A DNA stretch of 64,000 nucleotides, taken from NCBI RefSeq assembly GCF_003952485.1, contig NZ_CP034447.1, positions 1,364,001 to 1,428,000 on the forward strand. Direction: 5' to 3'. The DNA comes from Mesorhizobium sp. M1E.F.Ca.ET.045.02.1.1. GTDB taxonomy: Bacteria; Pseudomonadota; Alphaproteobacteria; Rhizobiales; Rhizobiaceae. Below the pieces are notes generated by a model. It had not been told where the DNA came from. It did not search any database and saw only the letters and a program-made list of their open reading frames with translations. How positions within the stretch are numbered: position 1 is the first letter of the stretch; each line of letters begins with the position of its first letter. Positions 39,880-49,403 of this stretch are shown in pieces. The position numbers and the translations under genes are program-made.

Positions 39880-41144
39880 GCGGTCCCTTTCGACTTGGAC
39901 GAGGCCGACTTGGCTGCGGCAGGTTTCTTCGCCGCTACCTTCTTCGGCGCGGCATCGGCGACCATGGTCTTGGCCGGTATCGCAGCGGGTTCGGTGCGCG
40001 GCTCGCCGGCCGCCTTGGCGAAGTTGGGATGAACGACCTGCCCAGCGTCGGTCAGCATCGTCGCCTTGACCAGTTCGTCGTCGCGCTTGATGGCAAGCGT
40101 CTTCGTCGCCTTGTCGACCATCGTCTCGAGGAAGGCGTAAAGGTTCTTGGCATAGAGCAACGAGGCCGATGCCGCGACGCGGCCGGGCACGTTGAGATGG
40201 CCGACGATCTTGACGCCGTTTTCCGTCGTCACGACCTTGCCTGGCACCGCGCCTTCGACATTGCCGCCGCGCTCGACGGCAAGATCGACGATCACCGAGC
40301 CCGGCTTCATCGAGGCGACCATGGCGGCCGAGACCAGCTTCGGCGCCGGGCGACCGGGGATCAGCGCCGTGGTGATGACGATGTCCTGCTTGGCGATGTG
40401 CTCGGCGGTCAGCGCCGCCTGCTTGGCCTGGTATTCCTTCGACATTTCCTTGGCATAGCCGCCGGCGGTCTCGGCCGCCTTGAACTCGTCGTCCTCGACC
40501 GCCAGGAATTTCGCGCCGAGCGACTGCACCTGCTCCTTCACCGCCGGCCGCACGTCGGTGGCGGTGACGACGGCGCCGAGGCGACGCGCGGTGGCGATGG
40601 CCTGCAGGCCGGCGACGCCGACGCCCATGATGAAGGTCTTGGCCGCCGGCACGGTGCCGGCTGCCGTCATCATCATCGGCAGCGCCCGGTCATATTCGCA
40701 CGCGGCGTCGATCACCGCCTGATAGCCGGCGAGATTGGCCTGCGAGGAAAGCACGTCCATCACCTGCGCGCGGGTGATGCGCGGCATGAATTCCATCGAA
40801 AAGGCGGTGATGCCGGCCTTGGCCATCGCGGCAAGTGCCGCATCGTTGCCGTAGGGATCCATGATGGCGATGACCGCCGCGCCGGACTTGTAGCCCTTCA
40901 GCTCGGCATCGGTCGGCCGACGCACCTTCAGCACCACATCGGCCTTTTTGGCATCGCCGGCCGTGCCGATCGTGCCGCCGGCAGCGGCAAAATCCTGATC
41001 GGTGATGCGTGAGCCGAGGCCCGCGCCTTTCTCGACGATCACCTCGAAGCCCAGGCCCGCCAGCCGTTTCACCGTCTCAGGCGAAGCCGCCACACGCGGC
41101 TCGTTCGCGTCAAGCTCACGAGGGATGAATACCGACTGCCCCAC
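39876..41144 (-). CDS. pntAA: NAD(P) transhydrogenase subunit alpha part 1 (NAD-binding)
   Basis: 422 residues. Domain I of transhydrogenase, homologous to alanine dehydrogenase: [20 protein letters not shown], the loop [20 protein letters not shown] and [27 protein letters not shown] (NAD site). The GTG at 41144 has AAAGGA eight bases upstream and gives the normal start. Residues ~375-422 form a Lys/Ala/Pro-rich tail ([19 protein letters not shown]) beyond the folded domain, not typical of most PntAA proteins. Confidence 0.96.
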   Translation of the reverse strand: MGQSVFIPRELDANEPRVAASPETVKRLAGLGFEVIVEKGAGLGSRITDQDFAAAGGTIGTAGDAKKADVVLKVRRPTDAELKGYKSGAAVIAIMDPYGNDAALAAMAKAGITAFSMEFMPRITRAQVMDVLSSQANLAGYQAVIDAACEYDRALPMMMTAAGTVPAAKTFIMGVGVAGLQAIATARRLGAVVTATDVRPAVKEQVQSLGAKFLAVEDDEFKAAETAGGYAKEMSKEYQAKQAALTAEHIAKQDIVITTALIPGRPAPKLVSAAMVASMKPGSVIVDLAVERGGNVEGAVPGKVVTTENGVKIVGHLNVPGRVAASASLLYAKNLYAFLETMVDKATKTLAIKRDDELVKATMLTDAGQVVHPNFAKAAGEPRTEPAAIPAKTMVADAAPKKVAAKKPAAAKSASSKSKGTA

Positions 41145-41225
41145 CGCTTGATCCTTTCGGCTGGAACCTGTCCGCAAGGCGCCGACCGATCTCCGGCGGC
41201 GTCACCGGCAAAGGGTTTGAGAAAA

Positions 41226-41450
41226 CTACCGGAGAATGAATGCGCCGGCGGCCATGATAGCCGCGAAGAGGATCAGCGCCGAGAAGAAGCCGCCCGCGAA
41301 GAAACCGAAAGCCATCGCCACGAGTATTGCCAGACAAATAAGCGATCCATATTTGGCCAGCCTCAGGAAGGCCGCATAGGTGCGGTCATGCTCGGCATAG
41401 TCCATCTTCGCACCCAGTTCGACAGGACCGGTCGGCGCATGATCAGCCAT
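41226..41450 (-). CDS. aa3-type cytochrome c oxidase subunit IV family protein
   Basis: 74 residues from ATG 41450. The N-terminal segment MDYAEHDRTYAAFLRLAKYG is the family signature, followed by two closely spaced hydrophobic stretches. In Paracoccus and relatives this small subunit binds the aa3 oxidase complex; it is dispensable for activity. The position next to pnt is common in rhizobia. Confidence 0.9.
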   Translation of the reverse strand: MADHAPTGPVELGAKMDYAEHDRTYAAFLRLAKYGSLICLAILVAMAFGFFAGGFFSALILFAAIMAAGAFILR

Positions 41451-41604
41451 AGGAATACCCCTTCGAAGACATCTTCGAGGCACATAGCGAAAAGCCGGAC
41501 CAAGAGCAATGGCGCTATTGCCGCACGACCGGCGACAACAGCCTCAAATGAAAGTTGAAATGGGACGGGACGCCGCCACCGCGACGCAGCGTGGGTGCTG
41601 AACC

Positions 41605-41754
41605 TCAGCCGGCGAGCTGCGGAAACAGGCCGAGCAGGCCGACGACGATCAGATAGAGCGCGACGATGTAGTTGAGCAGGCGCGGCATCACCAGGATCAA
41701 TATGCCGGCGATCAGCGAGATCAGGGGCGCGAGCGCGAGTGAATGGATGGTCAT
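41605..41754 (-). CDS. DUF3096 family small membrane protein
   Basis: 49 residues, a single hydrophobic hairpin: MTIHSLALAPLISLIAGILI, then LVMPRLLNYIVALYLIVVGL, then LGLFPQLAG. This is the DUF3096 pattern. GGAAGGAT lies six bases upstream of the ATG, which supports translation. Function unknown. It stands alone between the oxidase subunit and the FeeM-like gene, on the same strand. Confidence 0.85.
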   Translation of the reverse strand: MTIHSLALAPLISLIAGILILVMPRLLNYIVALYLIVVGLLGLFPQLAG

Positions 41755-41896
41755 GATCGTATCCTTCCCATGAACAAACAACCCGACATGGGCCCGGGGC
41801 GAACGCCTGTTGCGCAGGACCGCGGCGCCGCTCGACGGCGACGCCGCTATTTCATAACGGCGAAACCGAAGGAAAGGTCCACGATGCTCGGAGGGT

Positions 41897-42658
41897 TCAG
41901 GCAGCGTCGCGATAGTATTTCGCCGTCGGAATGATGGACAGCGGCGTCAGCCGGTTGATCGCCGGGTTGGCAAACATCAGCCGCTGTTCCATCGGCGTCG
42001 ACTTGAAGAATGGGAACCGTTCGAGGGTCAGGCGCAAATTTTCGCCACAGGGGATTTCGAACAAAGCGATCGGCGCAAGAACGCCCGGGAACACCTTGCC
42101 CTCGGTCCGCTGCACGGCATGGAAGATACGGGCATAGTAAGCGGAATGCTCGACCTTGACCGGCGTGAGCACCGCGGTCTGGCCGAAGTAGCTGGAGGCC
42201 ACCATGCCGAGCCTGAGCGTCAGGAAAGGCAGGACTCCAGGCGCGGGCGCGCTGTCAGGATCGGTCGCGAACCGCGTTCCGTCGATGAAGGTCTCTCCGC
42301 GGGCAAGCCGCTCGGCCAATATTTCGGGATAGGCGTCGACGGAAGGCGAATAGGGGTGCTCGCGGGAAATATAGTGGAGGCGCAGCGTGCTGACCAATTC
42401 ACCATCGAAATAGACACCGAACCGGTAGGAATTCGGCAGATTGTCCCAGCGATCCTCGAACATCCCGCTGGCGATCGGGCCGCACATGCCTGACCGCAAA
42501 TAGGAGTGATAGCGAAGGCGGTAGATCGCCTCCAGATCCTCGCCCCCTGTGATGAGGCGATAGTCGACATGCTCCAGCAATTGCATGATCGAACGGTTCA
42601 GCGCCGACCCAGTGTTTGCGCCGGCGCCAGCCTGCGCATCGTTTCTCGCAGCATCCAT
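41897..42658 (-). CDS. FeeM-like N-acyl amino acid synthase (GNAT/autoinducer-synthase fold)
   Basis: 253 residues with no signal or membrane segment. The central part reads YRLRYHSYLRSGMCGPIASG, GVYFDGELVSTLRLHYIS, ETFIDGTRFATDP, and VKVEHSAYYARIFHAVQRTE. This follows the order seen in FeeM and LuxI-like acyltransferases, which transfer an acyl chain from acyl-ACP to an amino acid or homoserine lactone. GAGG upstream of ATG 42658 fixes the start. It follows a GGDEF-EAL gene on the same strand after a 421-base AT-rich gap with its own putative promoter. Product not predictable; a long-chain N-acyl amino acid is most likely. Confidence 0.8.
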   Translation of the reverse strand: MDAARNDAQAGAGANTGSALNRSIMQLLEHVDYRLITGGEDLEAIYRLRYHSYLRSGMCGPIASGMFEDRWDNLPNSYRFGVYFDGELVSTLRLHYISREHPYSPSVDAYPEILAERLARGETFIDGTRFATDPDSAPAPGVLPFLTLRLGMVASSYFGQTAVLTPVKVEHSAYYARIFHAVQRTEGKVFPGVLAPIALFEIPCGENLRLTLERFPFFKSTPMEQRLMFANPAINRLTPLSIIPTAKYYRDAA

Positions 42659-43079
42659 CTCAAGTCCTCGTATCCGCCTATGATTAGGCTATTCGAGTTG
42701 AAATGAGACACAAGCCGAAAATTCAACCCTGCTGATTTACCCTTCGTTAACCTTAATAATCGGCGCAATTGCAGGCGGCAGCGTTGCGCTGAAAAAGCAA
42801 ATCTGGCGCCTTGCACTAAGCTCACTTTCAACATGAAAGGACGCCGCAAATCTGCAAGCAGAAAGCACTAATCCGTGTCAGAATCCGGCAGAAGCGTCGA
42901 CCTTCTACAAATATTCACCTTTATGCAGTTACGGATGGAAAAGATTCGACAGGTTTTTCTGAAGTTATTCTGGAAAACGTTGCAAAATAAGTTTCAAAAC
43001 TTCTGTTTTCGTAGAAAATGCTGCGCACGTTTGATCAACGTGCATTGCCGATCTCAATCGAGCGAATTCCGCAACTGCG
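42659..43079. other. 421-base AT-rich gene-free interval upstream of the FeeM-like gene
   Basis: No credible gene. From about 42690 to 43030 the A+T content is visibly higher than in the surrounding DNA, with runs such as TTTTTCTGAAGTTATTCTGG and AAAATAAGTTTCAAAAC. A short palindrome GCCTA-TGAT-TAGGC is at 42676-42689, 18-31 bases before the FeeM-like ATG. Probably the regulatory region of that gene. Confidence 0.6.
42676..42689. promoter_or_regulatory. Small palindrome GCCTATGATTAGGC before the FeeM-like gene
   Basis: Five-base arms with a four-base spacer, immediately upstream of the ribosome-binding site on the minus strand. It may be an operator; the match is short. Confidence 0.3.
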
Positions 43080-45395
43080 CTACCTGGCCGTCCGCTTGGC
43101 GGCGAGACGCAGGTCCGCGGCGAACGGCCAGGTGACGTTCGACATCGTCTCGATGCCCGATGCACTGAGCGCGGCACCGAAGAGGAAACCCTGCACGAGG
43201 TCCGGTTTGACCGAGCGCACAAGTATCTTCAGTTGCTCGAAGGTCTCGACCCCTTCGATGGTGACGACCAGGCCCAAGGTCCGGGTCAAGCCGACGATCC
43301 CCTTCAAAAGATCGAGCGACTGGGCGCTCTGGGTCACGTCGATCAGGAAGGAGCGGTCGATCTTGATCTTGTCGAGCGGCAGCTTGTGCAGATAGCTGAG
43401 GCTCGAATAGCCGGTGCCGAAGTCGTCGAGCGCGATGCGAACGCCAAGGGTCTTCAACTCCTCGATCAGTTCGCGCGTCAGCGATTTGTCGTCGAGCAGG
43501 GCAGTCTCGGTGACCTCGATCTCGAGCCGGTGCGGCGCAAGGCCCGACGCCGCCAAGGCGTCGCGCACCTTCTGCACGACGTCGCGGTTGCGGAAATCCT
43601 TGGCCGACAGGTTGATCGAAACGCTGGTCTGCGCCGGCCATTTGGCGCATTCGGCGCAGGCTGCCTGCAGCACGAAGGTGCTGATCTCGGAGATGATGCC
43701 CATCTCCTCGGCCAGCGGAATGAAGACGCCCGGCGAAATCGGCCCGAGATCGGGATGATCCCAGCGGCAAAGCGCCTCGCAACTGGCGATGCGCATGGTG
43801 CTCATCGATACGATCGGCTGGTAGACGACGCGCAGTTCCTTGGCTTGCACGGCGCTGCGCAGATCGGCCTTCATCAGCTGGCGGTTGCGGAAGGCGGCAT
43901 CCATCGAAGCCTCGAACAGCCGCCAGCTGTTCTTGCCGAGCTCCTTGGCCTTGTAGAGCGCAAGGTCCGCCTTGACGATCATGGCATCGACGTCGGTGTC
44001 CTTGACGATGGACAACACCGCGCCGCCGCTGGCCTGGATACGCAGGCCATGCCCGGCAACGTCGACTTCGCCCTGCAAGTCGGCGAAGATCTCGTCGAGC
44101 AGGCTGCCGAGATGGCTCTCATCCTCGATGCGGTCGAAATAGATCATGAACTCGTCGCCGCCGAAGCGGCTGACATTGATGCCAGGCCCGGCAACCGCCG
44201 CCAGCCGCTCGGCCACGGCATAGATCAGCCCGTCGCCGACCGGATGGCCGAGCGTGTCATTGACGCTCTTGAAATCGTCAAGATCGAGCACCGCCAGGCC
44301 GCAGAGCCGGTCGCGGTCGCCGGACGCCATGGCCTCGCCGGCCAGCTCGTGGAAGTAGGCGCGGTTCGGCAGGCCGGTGAGGTTGTCGTAGCGCGCCATG
44401 AAACGGATCTTCTCCTCCGCCTCGACGCGGGCCGTCACATCCTCGAAGGTGACGACGCCGAGTTCCTGGCTGCCTTCGCGCGCGGAGAATTCGTAGTGCT
44501 GGCCGTTGGCGAGCGAAACCAGCACCTTGCGGTCGCGGCCCTCGCGCAGGGCGCGCGTCAGCTGCGCCTCGATGTAGCGGCAGTCCTTCGGTGCCAGCAT
44601 GCCGCCGGCGACACCGCGCATCAGAAGACCGTGGATCGAACGCCCGAGCAGCGCGTCGGCCGACTTCAGCGACATCAGGTGGGCGGCCTCGGCATTGGCG
44701 ACCGCGACGCGTCCGTCCGGGCCGAGCATGACCAGGCCATGCGACATGGTGTTGAGCGCGCGGTCGAACCTGCGCGTCAGGTTTCTCGCCTGCTTGTGGC
44801 CGATGACGGCCGAGAAGAGCACGTTGCGCACATGGTCGGCGCCGGTGATGGTGATGAACGTCATCGGGATGATCATCAGGCCGAGGACGACGGAAGGCGC
44901 GTCCATGCGCAGCAGGAGCGCAAGCGCCGCCGGACCGATGAAGGTCACCGAAAAGATCCGCACCATGCGCGGCGAGCCGTAGTTGCGGGCGACAACCGTG
45001 ACCAGGGTGGCCAAGGTCAGCGACATCGCCGCCAGCTCGGCAAAGGGATCGGGATACACATAGATCGACACGAAGCACAGCGCGCCCAGGCCGAGGCCCT
45101 GCAGGCAGCCCTTCAGGATGTAGCTGCGCTCCAACCGCTGCGCGTGTTCGACATCGGCAATCACGCCGCCTGTTCGCAGGAAGCTGCGAATGCCGAAGTA
45201 ACGGATAAGGCTGACGGAAAGCAGAGCAAAAGAAAACGTCAGGAACAAGGGGTTGTGCGTGCGCAGATAGATCATGAATCCGAGGATCCAATAGCACGCG
45301 CCACCGATCAGCAACATATGCGCGTTGTCGAACAACGAGCGCACAAATTGGATATAAACATCCGCGGGGATGCTTTCGGTCTTTGTTCTGCCCAT
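43080..45395 (-). CDS. Membrane PAS-GGDEF-EAL protein (c-di-GMP turnover)
   Basis: 771 residues. Residues ~25-200 hold five to six transmembrane helices. A PAS-like domain is at ~210-325. The GGDEF domain (~335-495) has an intact GGDEF at 412-416 but no RxxD inhibitory site before it (GPGI in that place). The EAL domain (~510-760) has EAL at 540-542, SINLSAKDF, EVTETALL, LDDFGTGYSS, KIKIDRSF and TIEGVET, so all phosphodiesterase metal/catalytic residues are present. Both synthesis and breakdown of c-di-GMP are possible; tandem proteins often act mainly as phosphodiesterases. Signal sensed unknown. Confidence 0.93.
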   Translation of the reverse strand: MGRTKTESIPADVYIQFVRSLFDNAHMLLIGGACYWILGFMIYLRTHNPLFLTFSFALLSVSLIRYFGIRSFLRTGGVIADVEHAQRLERSYILKGCLQGLGLGALCFVSIYVYPDPFAELAAMSLTLATLVTVVARNYGSPRMVRIFSVTFIGPAALALLLRMDAPSVVLGLMIIPMTFITITGADHVRNVLFSAVIGHKQARNLTRRFDRALNTMSHGLVMLGPDGRVAVANAEAAHLMSLKSADALLGRSIHGLLMRGVAGGMLAPKDCRYIEAQLTRALREGRDRKVLVSLANGQHYEFSAREGSQELGVVTFEDVTARVEAEEKIRFMARYDNLTGLPNRAYFHELAGEAMASGDRDRLCGLAVLDLDDFKSVNDTLGHPVGDGLIYAVAERLAAVAGPGINVSRFGGDEFMIYFDRIEDESHLGSLLDEIFADLQGEVDVAGHGLRIQASGGAVLSIVKDTDVDAMIVKADLALYKAKELGKNSWRLFEASMDAAFRNRQLMKADLRSAVQAKELRVVYQPIVSMSTMRIASCEALCRWDHPDLGPISPGVFIPLAEEMGIISEISTFVLQAACAECAKWPAQTSVSINLSAKDFRNRDVVQKVRDALAASGLAPHRLEIEVTETALLDDKSLTRELIEELKTLGVRIALDDFGTGYSSLSYLHKLPLDKIKIDRSFLIDVTQSAQSLDLLKGIVGLTRTLGLVVTIEGVETFEQLKILVRSVKPDLVQGFLFGAALSASGIETMSNVTWPFAADLRLAAKRTAR

Positions 45396-45545
45396 ATGGT
45401 CGGCCCAACGCTAAGCCTTGTCATGCCACAACCGCCTTAAGAAAGGCTTAGAACAGCGATGGCTTGAGCAGCAGCTTCCGCCTGCCCGCCAAGGCGCGAA
45501 CACCTGGGCGGGCCGGAAAGGCCTTGGGCAAAGAGTCGGCGCAAA

Positions 45546-48500
45546 TCACTCGGCGGCGTTGAGAACCGGCACCGGCACGGTTTGGCTCAGCCGCTGGAGC
45601 AGTCTGGAGCGCTCCTCGGCCGCCTTTGCTGCGCTGGCCTGCCGGACATGGCCATAGCCGCGGATGAGCGCGGGCACGGAGGCGAGAGCGGCAGCGGCTT
45701 CGACCCTGCCCGGCGCAAGCGCTGCGGCGATCAGATCGAGATCAGCCTCGTATTGCGCAAGCAGTTGCCGCTCGGCGCGCCGTTCGGCGGTGTGGCCGAA
45801 GAGGTCGAATGCCGTGCCGCGCAGGCCTTTCATGGCCGACAGCAGGCGAAAAGCCTTCATCATCCAGGGACCGAAACTCGATTTCCTCGGCTTGCCGTCA
45901 TTGCCGCGCCGCCCGAGGATCGGCGGCGCGAGATGGAATTCGAGCCTTTCGTAGCTCTGGAACTGCCTTGCGAGATCGGAGGCGAAGCTGCCGTCGGTAT
46001 AGAGCCGCGCCACCTCATACTCGTCCTTGATCGCCATCAGCTTGAACAGGTTTTTGGCGGCGGCCCCGGTCACAGCGGTCGAGCCGGGAACCGCCCGCGC
46101 CTCGGCGGCACGCAGCGCGGCGACCCTATCGGCATAGCGCTTGCCATAGGCGGCGTTCTGGTAGGCGGTGAGGAATGCAACGCGCCGGGCGATGATGTCG
46201 TCCAGCGTTTCGGCGGGCGCGGACACCGGCTTGCCGGTCTTGCCGACCAGGTTGCGCACGAAGTCCGGCTGGTGCGCGGCGCGACGGCCCCAACGGAAGG
46301 CGGCGATGTTCATCGCCACGGCTTCACCGTTCAATTCGATAGCCTTTTCAACGGCTTCGGCCGACAGCGGCAGCCCGCCATGCTGGAAAGCGAAGCCGAG
46401 CATGAACATGTTGGCGCCGAGCGAATTGCCAAACAAAGCGGTGGCGGTGCGGGTGGCGTCGAAGAAGTGGGCGTTGTCGTCGCCAGCGGCGGCGCGGATC
46501 GCTTTCTTCAGCCGTTCGACCGGCAGGGAAAAATCGGCGGAGCGCGTGAATTCGCCAGGCATGATTTCGGCGGTGTTGGCGAGGAACATCGTGTGACCCT
46601 CGCGCACCGCGGCGAGCACCTTCTTGGCGCCGGAGACCACGAGGTCGCAGCCGAGCACGAGATCCGCCTTGCCGGCCGAAACGCGGATGGCGTGGATGTC
46701 CTCGGGCGTCGAAGCAATGCGGACATGGGTGAAGACCGAGCCGCCCTTCTGGGCAAGGCCCGCCATGTCGATCATGCCGCAGCCTTTACCCTCGAGGTGG
46801 GCGGCCATGCCGAGCACCGCGCCGATGGTGACCACGCCGGTGCCGCCGACGCCGTCGATGATCGCCGCCCAGCCCTCTCCGCCAAGCGGGAATTCGGCGG
46901 GCGACGGCACGCCGTCGAGCGGATCGGTCTTGCCGGCGATGCCTTCGGCCTTCCTGATCTTGCCGCCATGAACGGTGACGAAGGAGGGGCAGAAACCGCC
47001 AAGGCATGAAAAATCCTTGTTGCAGCTCGACTGGTCGATCCGGCGCTTGCGGCCGAATTCGGTTTCGACCGGCTGGATCGAGACGCAGTTGGATTGCACG
47101 CCGCAATCGCCGCAACCCTCGCAGACCAACTCGTTGATGAAGACGCGCCTGTCGGGGTCGGGAAAGGTGCCGCGCTTGCGGCGGCGGCGCTTCTCGGCGG
47201 CGCAGGTCTGATCGTAGAGAAGCACCGAGACGCCTTTCACACCGCGCAATTCGCGCTGGACCAGGTCGAGGTCGTCGCGGTGATGGATCGTGGCGCCAGC
47301 CGGGAAATCGGCCTTGCCGGCATATTTGTCCGGTTCGTCGGTGACGATGGCGATGCGGTTGACGCCTTCGGCGCGCACCTGTCTGGCGATCATATCCACG
47401 GTGAGGCCGCCTTCATGCGGCTGGCCGCCGGTCATGGCGACCGCGTCGTTGTAGAGGATCTTGTAGGTGATGTTGGCGCCGGAGGACAGCGCGAAGCGGA
47501 TCGCCAGCAGGCCGGAATGGTTGTAGGTGCCGTCGCCGAGATTCTGGAAGATATGGTCGCGCTTCGAGAACGGCGCCTGGCCGACCCATTGCGCGCCCTC
47601 GCCGCCCATGGCGGTGAAGCCGACGGTGTTCCTGTCCATCCACAGCGCCATGAAGTGGCAGCCGATGCCGGCGGCGGCCAGCGAGCCCTCCGGCACCTTG
47701 GTCGAGGAATTGTGCGGACAGCCCGAGCAGAAGAAAGGCGTGCGCGAGCCGATGTCGACGGTGTCGGCGAGCATCGCCTGGAACTGGCGCAGCTTCGCCA
47801 CCCGCGCGGCGATCTCCTCCGACGGGCCGATGGTGCGCAGGATCCGCTCGCCGAGCGCGATCGCGATCTCGTTGGGATCGAGCGCACCCTTGGCCGGAAA
47901 CAGCCAGTCGCCGCGCTCGTCCTTCTTGCCGACGATGGCCGGCTGGGCGGCGGTGCCGTAGAGATTTTCACGCAGCTGCACCTCGATCAGCGAGCGCTTT
48001 TCCTCGACGACGACGATGGTGTCGAGGCCGCGCGCGAAGTCGGCGATGTGCTGGAAATCGAGCGGCCAGGGGCAGCCGACCTTGAACAGGCGGATGCCGA
48101 TGCGGTTTGCGGCCTTCTCATCGATGCCGATATCTTCCAGCGCCTGGCGGACGTCGAGATAGCTCTTGCCGATGGTGATGACGCCGAGCTTCGGGTTGCG
48201 ACCGCCCGAATAGACGATCCGGTTCAGCCCATTGGCCTGGATGAAGGCGGAAGCGGCGGCGCGCTTATGCTCATGCAGCCGCTCTTCCTGGCCGAGCATG
48301 TCGATCTCGTGGCGGATGTTGAGGCCGCCGGGCGGCATGTCGAAGTCAGGAGTGACGATGTTCAGCCGCTCGAGCGAGGCGTCGACTGAGGCCGTCGATT
48401 CGATGTTGTCCTTGACGCATTTGATCGCCGCCCAGGTGCCGGCGAAGCGCGACATGGCAAAGCCGTAAAGGCCGTAGTCGATGATCTCCTGGACGCCGGC

Positions 48501-49019
48501 CGGATTGAGGATCGGCACCATGGTGTCGACGAACAGGAATTCGGTGGCATGCGCGTTGGTCGAGGATTCGGCCATGTGGTCGTCGCCCATCAGGGCGAGA
48601 ACGCCGCCATGCTTGGACGAGCCGGCGAGGTTGGCGTGGCGGAACACGTCGCCGGAGCGATCGACGCCCGGCCCCTTGCCGTACCAGACCGCGAAGACGC
48701 CGTCATGCGTGCCTTCGCCGAGCAGCTCGGTCTGCTGCGAGCCCCAGCAGGCGGTGGCGGCGAGTTCCTCGTTGAGGCCAGGCTGGAAGACGATGTCGGA
48801 TTGCGCAAGCTGCCGCTTCGCCTTCCAGAGCTGCATGTCGAGGCCGCCGAGCGGCGAGCCGCGATAGCCGGAGACGAAGCCCGCGGTGTTGAGCCCGGCG
48901 CGGCGGTCGCGCTCGCGCTGCATAAGAAGCATGCGCACGACGGCCTGCGCCCCGGACAGGAAAACGCGCTCCTTGCCAAGGTCGAACTTGTCGTCGAGCG
49001 CGACGTCATGCAGCGTCAT
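45546..49019 (-). CDS. Indolepyruvate ferredoxin oxidoreductase (single-chain)
   Basis: 1157 residues; a fused thiamine-diphosphate 2-oxoacid:ferredoxin oxidoreductase. The N-terminal third is the alpha-type core (GYRGSPLGGLDMQLW near 45-60). A CSGCPHNSS motif follows near residue 430 and a TPP-binding region GDGTYNHSGLLAIRFALSSG near 500. Cysteine clusters CEGCGDCGVQSNCVSI and CNKDFSCLGGFCP lie near 640-680, and the gamma-like subunit begins GVGGTGVVTIGAVLG. It decarboxylates aryl pyruvates from aromatic amino acid transamination to acyl-CoA, reducing ferredoxin. ATG 49019 has AGAGGAA upstream. It is a stand-alone gene. The large form is typical of aerobic proteobacteria. Confidence 0.93.
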   Translation of the reverse strand: MTLHDVALDDKFDLGKERVFLSGAQAVVRMLLMQRERDRRAGLNTAGFVSGYRGSPLGGLDMQLWKAKRQLAQSDIVFQPGLNEELAATACWGSQQTELLGEGTHDGVFAVWYGKGPGVDRSGDVFRHANLAGSSKHGGVLALMGDDHMAESSTNAHATEFLFVDTMVPILNPAGVQEIIDYGLYGFAMSRFAGTWAAIKCVKDNIESTASVDASLERLNIVTPDFDMPPGGLNIRHEIDMLGQEERLHEHKRAAASAFIQANGLNRIVYSGGRNPKLGVITIGKSYLDVRQALEDIGIDEKAANRIGIRLFKVGCPWPLDFQHIADFARGLDTIVVVEEKRSLIEVQLRENLYGTAAQPAIVGKKDERGDWLFPAKGALDPNEIAIALGERILRTIGPSEEIAARVAKLRQFQAMLADTVDIGSRTPFFCSGCPHNSSTKVPEGSLAAAGIGCHFMALWMDRNTVGFTAMGGEGAQWVGQAPFSKRDHIFQNLGDGTYNHSGLLAIRFALSSGANITYKILYNDAVAMTGGQPHEGGLTVDMIARQVRAEGVNRIAIVTDEPDKYAGKADFPAGATIHHRDDLDLVQRELRGVKGVSVLLYDQTCAAEKRRRRKRGTFPDPDRRVFINELVCEGCGDCGVQSNCVSIQPVETEFGRKRRIDQSSCNKDFSCLGGFCPSFVTVHGGKIRKAEGIAGKTDPLDGVPSPAEFPLGGEGWAAIIDGVGGTGVVTIGAVLGMAAHLEGKGCGMIDMAGLAQKGGSVFTHVRIASTPEDIHAIRVSAGKADLVLGCDLVVSGAKKVLAAVREGHTMFLANTAEIMPGEFTRSADFSLPVERLKKAIRAAAGDDNAHFFDATRTATALFGNSLGANMFMLGFAFQHGGLPLSAEAVEKAIELNGEAVAMNIAAFRWGRRAAHQPDFVRNLVGKTGKPVSAPAETLDDIIARRVAFLTAYQNAAYGKRYADRVAALRAAEARAVPGSTAVTGAAAKNLFKLMAIKDEYEVARLYTDGSFASDLARQFQSYERLEFHLAPPILGRRGNDGKPRKSSFGPWMMKAFRLLSAMKGLRGTAFDLFGHTAERRAERQLLAQYEADLDLIAAALAPGRVEAAAALASVPALIRGYGHVRQASAAKAAEERSRLLQRLSQTVPVPVLNAAE

Positions 49020-49403
49020 CAGGCATTTCCTCTGCGGAGGCACGCCTCAGACGGGCGGCCAACGTCGGAGTGGGACGCCGCAGTCTTTCTTCCCTTGCGG
49101 GAGAGGTCAAACGAAAAAGCAGGGGCCAGAGCGGACGCAACAAACGGTCCGAGTGAAGTCGCCCAGCGCATTTAAGACGAAGCTAAACGCTTCACGAAGC
49201 ACGAAAATTTCAGCAGCCGGCGTCTCCTGCCTGGGCACGATCTTTCCGAAACCGCTGCGCAGTTTTTGCTGACGCTGACCACCGGTTCGAGATCGTGCCC
49301 TAAAGCGCGTCGCGTCGAAACGGATTCGAGCGACGCGCTTTAAATCTTTGTTTTTATGCATGTCGTTTTCCCAAAACCGCTACACACTTTTGGGCGACAT
49401 GCA
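49020..49403. repeat. 384-base gene-free interval built of palindromic repeats
   Basis: No gene. Inverted arms GGGCACGATCTTTCCGAAAC and GGTTCGAGATCGTGCCC lie around 49235-49301. A family C palindrome (AAAGCGCGTCGC...GCGACGCGCTTT) is at 49302-49342. Another hairpin, ATGCATGTCGTTTTCCCAAA with TTTTGGGCGACATGCAT, is at 49356-49403. They separate the CGNR/lipoprotein pair from the oxidoreductase. Confidence 0.75.

Noticed and set aside
43233..45440. 735-codon open frame on the plus strand opposite the GGDEF-EAL gene
   Set aside because: It is the complementary strand of a well-supported gene; composition is Arg/Ala/Gly/Asp-rich noise with no domain. High GC produces such shadows.
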